Position numbers and translations under genes: made by a program
DNA from: Fimenecus sp051881455
GTDB lineage: Bacteria; Bacillota; Clostridia; Oscillospirales; Acutalibacteraceae
Length of the DNA: 56,058 bases
Assembly (NCBI GenBank): GCA_051881455.1
Contig: JBJEPX010000030.1
Location: 1 to 56,058, forward strand
Direction of reading: 5' to 3'
The notes under the pieces: model-generated
What the model saw: only the letters and a program-made list of their open reading frames with translations
The model's database searches: none
What the model was told of the DNA's origin: nothing
In this document: positions 17,382 to 25,528 of the stretch, piece by piece
How positions within the stretch are numbered: position 1 is the first letter of the stretch
How the letters are laid out: each line of letters starts with the position of its first letter

Positions 17382-18131
17382 ATGATAGTGCTTAGAACCG
17401 CAAAGGAAATTGACGCAATGCGCAAAGCATGCGTAATTTCTGCGGAAGCATTACAGATAGCGGGCGAGGCGGTAAAGCCGGGTATAACTACCTATGAAAT
17501 TGACCAAATCGCATACCGTTATATCAAAAAGCAAGGCGCCCAGCCGAACTTCTTGAATTATAACGGTTATCCCGCTACTGCATGTATTTCCATAAATGAC
17601 GAGGTCATTCACGGCATTCCGTCAAAAACGAGAGTGCTAAAAGAGGGCGATATTGTCAGTATCGACCTTGGGGCAAAAATCGACGGTTACAACGGCGATA
17701 ATGCTGCTACTTTCGCCTGCGGAGTAATTTCCGATGAGGCGAAGCGGCTGTGCGACACAACGCGCGAGAGCCTTTACAAAGGCATCGAGCAGGCTGTCGC
17801 AGGCGGCAGAATCGGCGATATAGCTTATGCGATTCAGTCCTATTGTGAAGAGCGTGGATTTTCAGTTGTGCGTGAATACACCGGTCACGGTGTGGGCACA
17901 AATCTCCACGAGGACCCGTCCGTTCCCAATTACGGAACACCGGGTAGAGGGCAAAGGCTTCTCCCCGGAATGACACTTGCGATTGAACCTATGATAAATA
18001 TGGGTACAAAAGCAATTAAATGTTTGCCTGACGGTTGGACCGTCAAAACGCTTGACGGCAAGCTGTCCGCTCACTTTGAACACACGGTTGCAATTACAAA
18101 AGGCGAACCGATAATTCTTACAAAGCTTTAA
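17382..18131 (+). CDS. map: Methionine aminopeptidase type I
   Basis: Removes the initiator Met from nascent proteins. The pita-bread fold metal ligands are visible: Asp in SIDLGAKIDGYNGD (two Asp), His in YTGHGVGTNLHED, Glu in AIEPMI and Glu in FEHT. The ATG at 17382 follows GGAGG at the end of adk, giving 249 aa. A longer in-frame reading upstream overlaps adk and was not used. Confidence 0.96.
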   Translation: MIVLRTAKEIDAMRKACVISAEALQIAGEAVKPGITTYEIDQIAYRYIKKQGAQPNFLNYNGYPATACISINDEVIHGIPSKTRVLKEGDIVSIDLGAKIDGYNGDNAATFACGVISDEAKRLCDTTRESLYKGIEQAVAGGRIGDIAYAIQSYCEERGFSVVREYTGHGVGTNLHEDPSVPNYGTPGRGQRLLPGMTLAIEPMINMGTKAIKCLPDGWTVKTLDGKLSAHFEHTVAITKGEPIILTKL

Positions 18132-18142
18132 TGAGGTGACTT

Positions 18143-18379
18143 ATGGAGTTTTGTAAAGGCGAGTTAGTCATTTGTACTGCCGGCCGTGAAAAGGAACGGC
18201 TTATGTGTGTTGTAGGGTGCGATGAAAGCTATGTTTATTTGTGCGACGGCGGTGAACGCCCTATGGGTACACCGAAAAGAAAAAATCCCAAGCACATAAT
18301 CAAAACAGGAAAATTTCTTTCAGATGAAGACCTGAGAACGGACAGAGCATTGAGAAAAGCATTATTAAGAGAGGTTTAA
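18143..18379 (+). CDS. KOW-domain RNA-binding protein (L14e/L6e-like)
   Basis: A 78-aa protein whose N-terminal half, GELVICTAGREKERLMCVVG, resembles a KOW motif; the tail is basic (GTPKRKNPKHI). A gene of this kind is usually found between map and infA in Clostridia, so a ribosome- or translation-linked role is likely, but the exact function is unknown. GAGGTGA precedes the ATG and infA begins 4 nt after the stop. Confidence 0.8.
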   Translation: MEFCKGELVICTAGREKERLMCVVGCDESYVYLCDGGERPMGTPKRKNPKHIIKTGKFLSDEDLRTDRALRKALLREV

Positions 18380-18383
18380 ACTT

Positions 18384-18602
18384 ATGGCAAAACAGGACAT
18401 GATTGAAGTTGAAGGCGTTGTGGTTGAAGCTCTTCCCAATACATTCTTTATTGTAGAGCTTGAAAACGGCCACAAGATTCACGCCCGTATTTCGGGTAAG
18501 CTTCGTATGAACTACATCAGAATTCTCCCCGGCGATAAGGTAACGGTTGAGCTTTCACCCTATGACCTTAACAACGGCAGAATCACATGGCGTTCAAAGT
18601 AA
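18384..18602 (+). CDS. infA: Translation initiation factor IF-1
   Basis: OB-fold factor that occupies the 30S A site during initiation. The 72 aa include MIEVEGVVVEALPNTFF, GHKIHARISGKLRMNYI and GRITWRSK, nearly textbook. It is followed by rpmJ. Confidence 0.97.
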   Translation: MAKQDMIEVEGVVVEALPNTFFIVELENGHKIHARISGKLRMNYIRILPGDKVTVELSPYDLNNGRITWRSK

Positions 18603-18635
18603 AATTTGACAGCATTTTATGAGGAGGTAACAGAA

Positions 18636-18749
18636 ATGAAAGTCAGACCTTCTGTCAAAAAAATTTGCGAAAAGTGCAAAATCATTAAGCGCAAGGGAAA
18701 AGTAATGGTTATCTGTGAAAATCCCAAGCACAAACAGCGTCAGGGCTAA
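18636..18749 (+). CDS. rpmJ: 50S ribosomal protein L36, zinc-binding
   Basis: A 37-aa protein starting MKVRPSVKKICEKCKIIKR. Zinc ligands C11, C14, C27 and H32 are present, so this is the C+ form. GAGGAGG lies 8 nt before the ATG. It is too short for most ORF callers but is in the canonical place between infA and rpsM. Confidence 0.96.
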   Translation: MKVRPSVKKICEKCKIIKRKGKVMVICENPKHKQRQG

Positions 18750-18890
18750 GATAAATCTAAAAGGGTTACAGCTGCAGAGTAACTTGAATTTATCTTATAA
18801 ACTTACGCTCAATCGTTTCTAAAGTACTAAGGAACGATGCAAAAACAAAAGGCTATAAGCCGCATTTTTAAAATGGAGGTGCAACTGTAA
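18750..18890 (+). promoter_or_regulatory. Structured spacer before rpsM
   Basis: A 141-nt gap with several small stems: GTTAC/GTAAC near 18765-18783, ATCGTTTC/GGAACGAT near 18813-18838 and GGCT/AGCC near 18851-18861. No T-run follows, so it is not an obvious terminator. It could be an alpha-operon leader recognised by a ribosomal protein; no known family was recognised. Confidence 0.35.
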
Positions 18891-19259
18891 ATGGCTCGTA
18901 TTTCAGGTGTTGACTTACCCAGAGAAAAAAGAGTTGAAATCGGACTCACTTATATCTACGGTATAGGCAGAAAAACAGCCAGCGACATTGTTGCTGCAAC
19001 AGGTATCAATCCCGACACACGCGTTAAGGATTTGACCGAAGAAGATGTTTCAAAGCTTCGTGAGTATATTGACCACAATGTTAAGGTTGAGGGTGACCTC
19101 AGAAGAGAAACAGCATTTGATATTAAAAGACTTGTTGAAATCGGTTGTTACAGAGGTGTTCGTCACCGCAAGGGACTTCCCGTAAGAGGTCAGCGTTCAA
19201 AGACAAACGCCCGTACACGTAAGGGACCGAAGAAGACAATCGCTAATAAGAAGAAGTAA
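18891..19259 (+). CDS. rpsM: 30S ribosomal protein S13
   Basis: 30S head protein making bridges to the 50S and contacting P-site tRNA. The 122 aa include RISGVDLPREKRVEIGLTYI and the basic tail RGQRSKTNARTRKGPKKT. TGGAGGTGC precedes the ATG. Confidence 0.97.
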   Translation: MARISGVDLPREKRVEIGLTYIYGIGRKTASDIVAATGINPDTRVKDLTEEDVSKLREYIDHNVKVEGDLRRETAFDIKRLVEIGCYRGVRHRKGLPVRGQRSKTNARTRKGPKKTIANKKK

Positions 19260-19276
19260 GAAGGAGGGACTAAAAA

Positions 19277-19681
19277 ATGGCAAAGGCTCAGGTTAAAAAG
19301 GGCGCTGCAACTCGCAGACGCCGCGAAAAGAAAAACATTGAAAAAGGCGCAGTTCATATTCAGTCCACCTTCAACAATACTATTGTTACAATCACTGATG
19401 TTCAGGGTAACGCAGTATCATGGGCAAGCGCAGGCGAGATGGGATTCAGAGGTTCTCGTAAATCCACTCCCTTCGCAGCACAGACAGCGGCTGAAACAGC
19501 AGCAAAGGTTGCGATTGATCACGGTATGAAAACCGTAGAAGTTTTCGTTAAGGGCCCCGGTTCAGGCCGTGAGGCTGCAATCAGAGCATTGCAGACAGTA
19601 GGTCTTGAAGTTACAATGATTAAAGATGTAACTCCTATTCCTCACAACGGCTGCCGTCCGCCTAAAAGAAGACGCGTATAA
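19277..19681 (+). CDS. rpsK: 30S ribosomal protein S11
   Basis: 30S platform protein lining the E-site mRNA path. The 134 aa include HIQSTFNNTIVTITDVQGN, SWASAGEMGFRGSRKSTPFA and the end DVTPIPHNGCRPPKRRRV, all highly conserved. AAGGAGGG precedes the ATG. Confidence 0.97.
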   Translation: MAKAQVKKGAATRRRREKKNIEKGAVHIQSTFNNTIVTITDVQGNAVSWASAGEMGFRGSRKSTPFAAQTAAETAAKVAIDHGMKTVEVFVKGPGSGREAAIRALQTVGLEVTMIKDVTPIPHNGCRPPKRRRV

Positions 19682-19704
19682 CAAAAATTTGGAGGTGCTT
19701 AGAT

Positions 19705-20331
19705 ATGGCAAGATATACCGGTGCGGTTTGTAAGCTCTGCCGCCGTGAGGGTAAAAAACTCTTCCTTAAAGGCGACCGCTGCTATACAGGCAAATGTGCT
19801 GTTGAGCGTCGTTCATACGCTCCCGGTCAGCACGGTCAGAACCGCAAAAAGACTTCCGAATACGGCTTGCAGCTTCGCGCAAAGCAGACTGCTAAGCGTT
19901 ACTACGGTATTCAGGAAGGTCAGTTCCACAAATATTTCCTGATGGCTGAAAAGCGTCAGGGTGTTGCAGGTGAAAACCTGTTAAGAATTTGCGAAAGCCG
20001 TCTTGACAATGTTGTTTATCTTCTCGGATGGGCTTCATCCAGAGCAGAAGCAAGACAGCTCACAATTCACGCTCATTACCTTGTTAACGGCAAGAAGGTT
20101 GATGTTCCGTCATATCTTCTTAAAGAAGGCGATGTAGTTTCCATTAAGGATAAGAGCCGTGACAGCGAAAAAATCAAGGCAGTTCTTGAAGCAAACGCTT
20201 CACGCCCCGTTCCCACATGGCTTGATAAGAATGCAGAGGACTTTTCAGCTAAGGTCGTTAAGCTTCCTGACAGAGAAGAAATCGCTGTTCCCGTTGAGGA
20301 GCATCTTATCGTCGAGTTCTATTCAAAATAA
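19705..20331 (+). CDS. rpsD: 30S ribosomal protein S4, zinc-binding
   Basis: Primary 16S rRNA-binding protein with a C-terminal S4 RNA-binding domain (RLDNVVYLLGWASSRAEARQ). The N-terminus has C9, C12, C26 and C31 (CKLC ... CYTGKC), a zinc knuckle. The 208 aa are normal. In Clostridia rpsD often sits in the alpha operon, as here; in Bacillus it is separate. Confidence 0.97.
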   Translation: MARYTGAVCKLCRREGKKLFLKGDRCYTGKCAVERRSYAPGQHGQNRKKTSEYGLQLRAKQTAKRYYGIQEGQFHKYFLMAEKRQGVAGENLLRICESRLDNVVYLLGWASSRAEARQLTIHAHYLVNGKKVDVPSYLLKEGDVVSIKDKSRDSEKIKAVLEANASRPVPTWLDKNAEDFSAKVVKLPDREEIAVPVEEHLIVEFYSK

Positions 20332-20396
20332 TAGGCTTGAATTTACAATAACAGCTACGGCAGAATTTTTTCTGTACTCAGTTAGGAGGGTTTTGA

Positions 20397-21347
20397 ATGA
20401 TAGGAATTGAGAAGCCCAGCATTGAAGCACTTGATTTGACTGCTGACGGAACTTACGGCAAATTTGTAGTTGAACCTTTGGAAAGAGGCTACGGTACAAC
20501 CTTAGGCAATAGCCTTCGCCGCGTACTTTTGTCGTCACTTCCGGGCTATGCAATTACTTCGGTAAAAATTGACGGTGTACTTCATGAATTCTCAACCATT
20601 GACGGTGTGAAAGAGGATGTAACGGAGATTGTTCTGAATTTGAAAGGCGTAATCCTTAAAATTCACGGTGACGGTCCCAAAACAATTTATATCGACGCAA
20701 GCGGCAAGTGCCAGGTTACTGCCGGTGATATTAAGGCTGATTCCGATGTTGAAATTCTTAATCCCGAGCATCTTATCGCTACTCTTGAAGAGGGCGGCGC
20801 TCTTAAAATGGAGCTCACCTGCGACAAGGGCAGAGGATATGTTTCGGCTGAAAGAAATAAGCAGCTCATGCAGCCCGTTATCGGCGTAATCGCAATAGAT
20901 TCAATTTATACACCCGTATTAAAAGTGAATTATACGGTTGAAAATACCCGTGTAGGTCAGATAACTGACTATGACAAGCTTTCACTTGAAGCTTGGACAG
21001 ACGGTACTATTTCAGCGCAGGAGGCCGTTTCTCTCGGCGCAAAAATCCTTACAGACCATCTTGACCTTTTTGTTGATCTTTCCGATGAGGCAAGAGAAAC
21101 AGAAACAATGATTGTCAAGAGCGATGACTCAAAGGGCAAGATTCTTGAAATGACGATTGAAGAGCTTGACCTTTCGGTGCGTTCCTTTAACTGCTTAAAG
21201 CGTGCGGGAATCAACACCGTTGAGGATTTGATAAACAGGTCGGAGGAGGATATGATGAGAGTCCGCAATCTCGGCAGAAAATCTCTTGACGAGGTTGTTG
21301 CAAAGCTCGAATCTCTTAACTTCTCCCTGCGTAAGGATGACGAATAA
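20397..21347 (+). CDS. rpoA: DNA-directed RNA polymerase subunit alpha
   Basis: Alpha dimer platform for RNA polymerase assembly. The N-terminal domain has EPLERGYGTTLGNSLRRVLL; the C-terminal domain with LDLSVRSFNCLKRAGINTVE and RNLGRKSLDEV binds UP elements and activators. The 316 aa are normal. AGGAGGG precedes the ATG, 65 nt after rpsD. Confidence 0.98.
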   Translation: MIGIEKPSIEALDLTADGTYGKFVVEPLERGYGTTLGNSLRRVLLSSLPGYAITSVKIDGVLHEFSTIDGVKEDVTEIVLNLKGVILKIHGDGPKTIYIDASGKCQVTAGDIKADSDVEILNPEHLIATLEEGGALKMELTCDKGRGYVSAERNKQLMQPVIGVIAIDSIYTPVLKVNYTVENTRVGQITDYDKLSLEAWTDGTISAQEAVSLGAKILTDHLDLFVDLSDEARETETMIVKSDDSKGKILEMTIEELDLSVRSFNCLKRAGINTVEDLINRSEEDMMRVRNLGRKSLDEVVAKLESLNFSLRKDDE

Positions 21348-21364
21348 TAAAGGAGTGATTTTGA

Positions 21365-21712
21365 ATGCCAGGAACAAGAAAGCTCGGCAGAACAAGCGAT
21401 CACCGCAAGGCTATGCTCAGAGGTATGGTAACATATCTTATAGAGAACGGTCAGATTGAAACAACGGTAACCAGAGCCAAAGAAGTAAGAGCTATGGCTG
21501 AAAAAATGATTACCATCGGTAAAGATAACAGTCTTCATTCAAAGAGACAGGTATATTCCTACATCACAAAGGAGTCTGTCGCAAAGAAATTGATGGAAGA
21601 GGTAGCCCCCAAGTATGCTGATAAGAACGGCGGCTACACACGCATTATCAAAACCGGTCCCAGAAGAGGCGATGCTGCTGAAATGTGCATCATCGAGCTC
21701 ATCACTGACTAA
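21365..21712 (+). CDS. rplQ: 50S ribosomal protein L17
   Basis: The 115 aa start PGTRKLGRTSDHRKAMLRGM and end with TRIIKTGPRRGDAAEMCIIE, the complete L17 signature. It is the last gene of the ribosomal cluster and a strong terminator follows within 35 nt. Confidence 0.97.
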   Translation: MPGTRKLGRTSDHRKAMLRGMVTYLIENGQIETTVTRAKEVRAMAEKMITIGKDNSLHSKRQVYSYITKESVAKKLMEEVAPKYADKNGGYTRIIKTGPRRGDAAEMCIIELITD

Positions 21713-21745
21713 TGCGGTAAGGCTTTAAAAAGACTACACAAAATT

Positions 21746-21777
21746 AACACCGTGGAATTTTTCCACGGTGTTTTTTT
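21746..21777 (+). terminator. Terminator of the S10-spc-alpha cluster
   Basis: AACACCGTGGAA (21746-21757) pairs perfectly with TTCCACGGTGTT (21761-21772), followed by a T-run to 21777. Confidence 0.93.
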
Positions 21778-21883
21778 GTATCTGAAATGAGCAAAACGGC
21801 GTTGCCAAAATAAATTTACTTGGTAAAATAGGGAAAAACTCTTTTTGCAACAAATTATTTACAAAAAATCTGCTGTCAGTTGC

Positions 21884-21912
21884 GTGACATTGTCGTATTT
21901 TTGTGTTACGAT
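21884..21912 (+). promoter_or_regulatory. Possible promoter of the orphan membrane protein
   Basis: GTGACA (21884-21889), a 17-bp spacer and TACGAT (21907-21912), about 95 nt before the ATG at 22008. Confidence 0.45.
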
Positions 21913-22007
21913 GTAATTGGAAAAGGCAAATTGCCTGTAATTATAAAGGAGACGTATTATTAGAATATTTTTATTCTCATACGGTACTGATGAAAGGAGA
22001 AAAATTT

Positions 22008-22934
22008 ATGAAAAATAAATCATATAAAATTCCTTTCGGCGTTTTAACCGCTGTTTTTGGATTTTCGTATTTAATGTATGCGCTGACATTTTTCAATTTT
22101 TTTGTTCAGGATTTCTTTGACTTTATGCCCGCATTTGACCCTTTGCAATGGCTCTATGATTACACGGGGACATTTTTATGGTGTTTTATGTGTGTTTTAA
22201 TTGTTGCTGTGATAACAGCCGTTTTTTATCATAAGTATTTGGCTAATAAAACAAGAATGCTCATATATTTAGGTGCAGTTGCGGCAGGCACACTCTTGCC
22301 ATTGGCGTTATTAGGTCTTTTTGTGGTGGAATGGTTTGAGATTACTGCAGGCATATTTTTCCTCGTCTACGGAATAATTACCGTAAAGAAAATGGTGCAA
22401 GAAGCGAAAACTCTTGATGTTAACAAAGTAATCGATGATGAAATTCTCTGTGAAGAGAACAGGGCAAAAGGCATAAGATATGGTTTAAAAATATCAAATT
22501 ATTGTGTAATGATATTCGCTTTTGCTGTGTCCAACATGTATTGGATAGCCCATTACGGATTATTATTTGTTTCCTCTTTAAAAAGCATAAAGCTCGGACT
22601 TGATAGTGTTTATTGTTTTCACTATTCAGATTTTATTGACGAACTATTTGTTGAAGAAGGTTCTGCGTTGTTTATTTTTATCAGCAGTATTGCCTTGATA
22701 GCTGTGTCCGCAGTTGCAATATGCTTTTACCGTAAATACCTTTCCAAAACGACTATGATTATGGTTGGTTTGGGATTTGCCGTGCACCTTGCACTGTATA
22801 TCAGCGTATTTTTGGTGCTTAAAGATGCATCAGTCATAGGTACGGTTGTATTTTTCATAAGAACGGTACTTGCGGCAGCTTACGGAATTATAGGTACAGT
22901 CTTTATGATAAAGGATTTTAAAAGAATATATTGA
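22008..22934 (+). CDS. Multi-pass membrane protein of unknown function
   Basis: The 308-aa product is very hydrophobic, with about eight likely membrane segments in two sets separated by a charged stretch (residues about 150-175, KKMVQEAKTLDVNK..). No catalytic or transport motif was recognised. The start was chosen at ATG 22008 behind GAAAGGAGA; the frame stays open upstream but without a ribosome binding site. It stands alone, between the rplQ terminator and a convergent operon. Confidence 0.7.
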   Translation: MKNKSYKIPFGVLTAVFGFSYLMYALTFFNFFVQDFFDFMPAFDPLQWLYDYTGTFLWCFMCVLIVAVITAVFYHKYLANKTRMLIYLGAVAAGTLLPLALLGLFVVEWFEITAGIFFLVYGIITVKKMVQEAKTLDVNKVIDDEILCEENRAKGIRYGLKISNYCVMIFAFAVSNMYWIAHYGLLFVSSLKSIKLGLDSVYCFHYSDFIDELFVEEGSALFIFISSIALIAVSAVAICFYRKYLSKTTMIMVGLGFAVHLALYISVFLVLKDASVIGTVVFFIRTVLAAAYGIIGTVFMIKDFKRIY

Positions 22935-22949
22935 TATATTGCATTTGTT

Positions 22950-22983
22950 AAAAAAGCGCCCCACCTTTATAACAGGTGAGGCG
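22950..22983 (-). terminator. Terminator of the yfcE-nagA operon
   Basis: On the minus strand CGCCTCACCT pairs with AGGTGGGGCG (one mismatch), followed by CTTTTTTAAC. It lies between two converging genes. Confidence 0.75.
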
Positions 22984-23002
22984 TAATTTATAAGGTTTAA
23001 AA

Positions 23003-23290
23003 TTATTTATCGTTATTTTGCTTTTCTATAAAACCCTTTAACTCCTTGTAATAATATCTTGAACCGAGTACAAATGAACCGAACATAAATACAAGAGTAA
23101 TCACAATAGCAGGTTTGTAGCAAACAAAACAGTTACATTGTATGGCGATAATAAGAAATTCAATGGCTACAATCATCGCAACAAGCGGGATTATGTAAGC
23201 AAGACAAAATACCACCTTGCCGTAGGCTGTTTTGCCGAATGAACGGATTTCTTTTCGCATTTCCTTATTTGTCATTTCGTAAATTGACAT
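23003..23290 (-). CDS. Small two-TM membrane protein, unknown
   Basis: A 95-aa protein with two hydrophobic segments (about residues 26-48 and 58-76) flanked by charged ends. The start lies 4 nt after the nagA stop, so it is cotranscribed with it. No family was recognised. Confidence 0.65.
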   Translation of the reverse strand: MSIYEMTNKEMRKEIRSFGKTAYGKVVFCLAYIIPLVAMIVAIEFLIIAIQCNCFVCYKPAIVITLVFMFGSFVLGSRYYYKELKGFIEKQNNDK

Positions 23291-23294
23291 AAAA

Positions 23295-24461
23295 TCACTC
23301 CTTAATGAATGTGCCCATTACCATAACCTTTTTTATGTTTATATCATCATCAAAAAGGAGTATATCGGCGTCGTATCCCTCTTTAATATATCCCTTTTCG
23401 CCGTCAATACCGATAACACGTGCAGGTGTTGAAGATGCCATCTTTACAGCGTCCCATATAGGTGCGCCCACGGACTTATACATATTGCGCACAAGGCGGT
23501 CGGTTGTTGCGGCACTGCCTGCAAGACAGCTTCGGTCGGCAACCTTCATAACATTATCCTCGTAAACGACCTCAACGCCGTTTTCCTGCATACAAACTTC
23601 GCCGTCTTTAAGGTCGGAGGCGGAAAATTCAAGTCCGTCGGTTATTACATACATCTTATCTGCACCCTTGCACTTGTATATAAGTTTTAATACGCCTAAG
23701 GGAAGATGGCGCAAATCGGCAATAACCTGTGTTGTGTAGCGGTCGTCAACGAGCGCCGCCTCAACAACACCTGCCACACGGAAAATCCCCCGTTTAAAAC
23801 AGCTTGTGCAGGCATTGTAAAGATGGGTAACATCTGAAAATCCGTGGTCAAGCGCCGCAATCGCCGTGTCGTAATCGGCTTTTGTATGGGCAACGGAAGC
23901 AACAATGCCTTTCTCTTTCATTTTTTCGGCGAGCCGGAATGCACCGTCAATTTCAGGGGCAACACCCATCATTTTTACCTTGTCCCAGCACTCCAAAAGG
24001 GGAGTGGGGTCGTCCTTTAACGGCGACAGAATATTGTCTGCACTTTGTGCACCTCGGTTTTCGGGTGAGAGATAGGGTCCCTCAAAATGAATACCCACAA
24101 TATTCCCGCAGTCGCAGGTTTCAGCGGCTTTTTTTATATGCTTTGCCGCCTCTAAAAGCTGATTTACGGGCGCGGCAAGAGTTGTGGGCAGGATTGATGT
24201 TGTTCCGTGGAGAGCGTGAGCCTTTGCCATTGCTTTGATTTTTTCGCTATCACAGCACATTGCGGAAATTCCGCCGCCGCCGTGAACATGCAAATCAACA
24301 AATCCGGGGGAGAGGTAAAGCCCATCGCAGTCGATTATCTGTGTGTTTTCCTGCGGAGCAATATCTTTTGCGATTTTTACGATTTTTTTGTCGTCAACAA
24401 GCACACAAAGTCTTTCGGTGCAGTTTTCAAGTATTACCTCAGCATTTTTAAACAGTATCAT
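23295..24461 (-). CDS. nagA: N-acetylglucosamine-6-phosphate deacetylase
   Basis: Converts GlcNAc-6-phosphate to glucosamine-6-phosphate and acetate, in amino-sugar or peptidoglycan recycling. An amidohydrolase TIM barrel with the metal and active-site residues visible: HVHGGGG, Glu in HFEGPYL, His in SVAHTKA, His in VTHLYNA and the catalytic Asp in VITDGLE. The 388 aa are normal. AAGGTGAT before the ATG overlaps the end of the upstream phosphoesterase gene. nagB is not adjacent. Confidence 0.95.
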   Translation of the reverse strand: MILFKNAEVILENCTERLCVLVDDKKIVKIAKDIAPQENTQIIDCDGLYLSPGFVDLHVHGGGGISAMCCDSEKIKAMAKAHALHGTTSILPTTLAAPVNQLLEAAKHIKKAAETCDCGNIVGIHFEGPYLSPENRGAQSADNILSPLKDDPTPLLECWDKVKMMGVAPEIDGAFRLAEKMKEKGIVASVAHTKADYDTAIAALDHGFSDVTHLYNACTSCFKRGIFRVAGVVEAALVDDRYTTQVIADLRHLPLGVLKLIYKCKGADKMYVITDGLEFSASDLKDGEVCMQENGVEVVYEDNVMKVADRSCLAGSAATTDRLVRNMYKSVGAPIWDAVKMASSTPARVIGIDGEKGYIKEGYDADILLFDDDINIKKVMVMGTFIKE

Positions 24462-24465
24462 ATTA

Positions 24466-24930
24466 TCACCTTATCTTCATACCGATACAAATTAACCCAT
24501 TATCAGTTATATCTACTACGCCGTATTCGTAATTCATCAAGGCACCGGGACAAAATAAATGGATTCCGTCGGCATAATCCGTTTTTTGCGTATGTGTGTG
24601 GCCGTAAAGTGCAAGAGTACAGCCGTTGGCTTTCGTTGCCGACAAAAGACTGCCGAGAGTGCTTTTAACATACTCATAGTGACCGTGGGTTATATATATT
24701 TTGATTCCGCCCTCCGTAATTACCTGATTTTTGGGATAATCACAGTAAAAATCATTGTTGCCGCGGACAGCGTATATGCGCTTGTCTTTAATGTATTCCT
24801 TACAGTTTTCGAAATCGTCTGCTCCGTCCCCGAGAAAAACCACGGCTTCGGCATCGGGCTGTTGCTCAATGGCCTTTTTGCATGCCTCGCTTCCGTATCG
24901 GTGCGAGTCCGAAAAAACAAGAATTCTCAA
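24466..24930 (-). CDS. YfcE/MJ0936-type metallophosphoesterase
   Basis: Small calcineurin-like phosphodiesterase. Metal-binding motifs in order: FSDSH (residues 6-10), LGDGADD, GNND, a single His in THGHYEY and GHTH near the C-terminus; all ligands are present. I chose the TTG at 24930, giving MRILVFSDSH, with AAAGGCGGG upstream; an in-frame ATG at 24954 would add eight residues. This gives 154 aa. It is the first gene of a three-gene minus-strand unit with nagA. The substrate is unknown. Confidence 0.88.
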   Translation of the reverse strand: MRILVFSDSHRYGSEACKKAIEQQPDAEAVVFLGDGADDFENCKEYIKDKRIYAVRGNNDFYCDYPKNQVITEGGIKIYITHGHYEYVKSTLGSLLSATKANGCTLALYGHTHTQKTDYADGIHLFCPGALMNYEYGVVDITDNGLICIGMKIR

Positions 24931-24966
24931 GCATATCCCGCCTTTAAAAAACATAGTATTTACTAC

Positions 24967-24995
24967 ATTATATATCAATTCGGCGGTGGTTGCAA
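24967..24995 (-). promoter_or_regulatory. Promoter of the phosphoesterase-nagA operon
   Basis: Minus strand: TTGCAA (24995-24990), 17-bp spacer, TATAAT (24972-24967). The -35 box overlaps the ATG of the divergent gene at 24995. Confidence 0.75.
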
Positions 24996-25207
24996 TGAGT
25001 AATAATAATTTTGACGAGATAATCAACGGTATAAAGGAGCAAAAATCAAAAAAGGACGCAGAGGATTTTCTTATGAAAAAGTTAAACCCCGAGCAAAGCC
25101 GAAAACTGAATAAAATTATGAGCGACCGTGCGGCTTTGGAGCAAATGCTCTCGACACCGCAGGCGCAGGAGCTTTTAAAGAAGCTTACGGAGGATAAAAA
25201 TGGCTGA
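24995..25207 (+). CDS. Small uncharacterised protein, gene 1 of a three-gene cassette
   Basis: A 70-aa, highly charged, predominantly helical product (MSNNNFDEIINGIKEQ..., tail TPQAQELLKKLTEDKNG). No signal or membrane segment. The ATG at 24995 is chosen by coding context; the ribosome binding site (GGCGGTGG) is weak, and longer readings overlap the opposite-strand phosphoesterase. The stop overlaps the next ATG by 8 nt. No function is assigned. Confidence 0.7.
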   Translation: MSNNNFDEIINGIKEQKSKKDAEDFLMKKLNPEQSRKLNKIMSDRAALEQMLSTPQAQELLKKLTEDKNG

Positions 25208-25526
25208 TTTACAGGAACTTTTGTCCTCAATCAGCGATGAGGACATGGCAAAAATTAAAAGTGTTGCAGATTCCATAATGAACAATAATCAGAAAAGCGA
25301 AACTCCCCCGAAAAATTCTTCGCAGTTGGCGTCTCTCCCGATTGACGACGGGATTATGCAAAAGCTTGTCTCCGTAATGGGACAGCTTAATAAAGAGGAC
25401 AGCCGCACTAGACTCATAACGGATTTAAAGCCGCTACTCAGCGAAGAGCGGCGTAAAAAAGCTGATGAGGCAATTAAATTTTTGCAGTTGATGGATTTAC
25501 TTCCGCTGTTGAAGGGGCTGTTCTGA
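25200..25526 (+). CDS. Small uncharacterised protein, gene 2 of the cassette
   Basis: A 108-aa product: a helical N-terminus (LLSSISDEDMAKIKSVADS), a polar linker, and a C-terminal half with LVSVMGQLNKEDSRTRLI, LKPLLSEERRKKADEAIKFL and a hydrophobic end (LLPLLKGLF). It overlaps gene 1 by 8 nt and gene 3 begins 2 nt after it, so the three are translationally coupled. I recall similar small proteins only as hypotheticals in Clostridia; no role is assigned. Confidence 0.72.
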   Translation: MADLQELLSSISDEDMAKIKSVADSIMNNNQKSETPPKNSSQLASLPIDDGIMQKLVSVMGQLNKEDSRTRLITDLKPLLSEERRKKADEAIKFLQLMDLLPLLKGLF

Positions 25527-25528
25527 AA

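Noticed and set aside
24755..24994. N-terminal extension of the first small cassette protein
   Set aside because: It lies antisense to the conserved phosphoesterase coding sequence and has no ribosome binding site.
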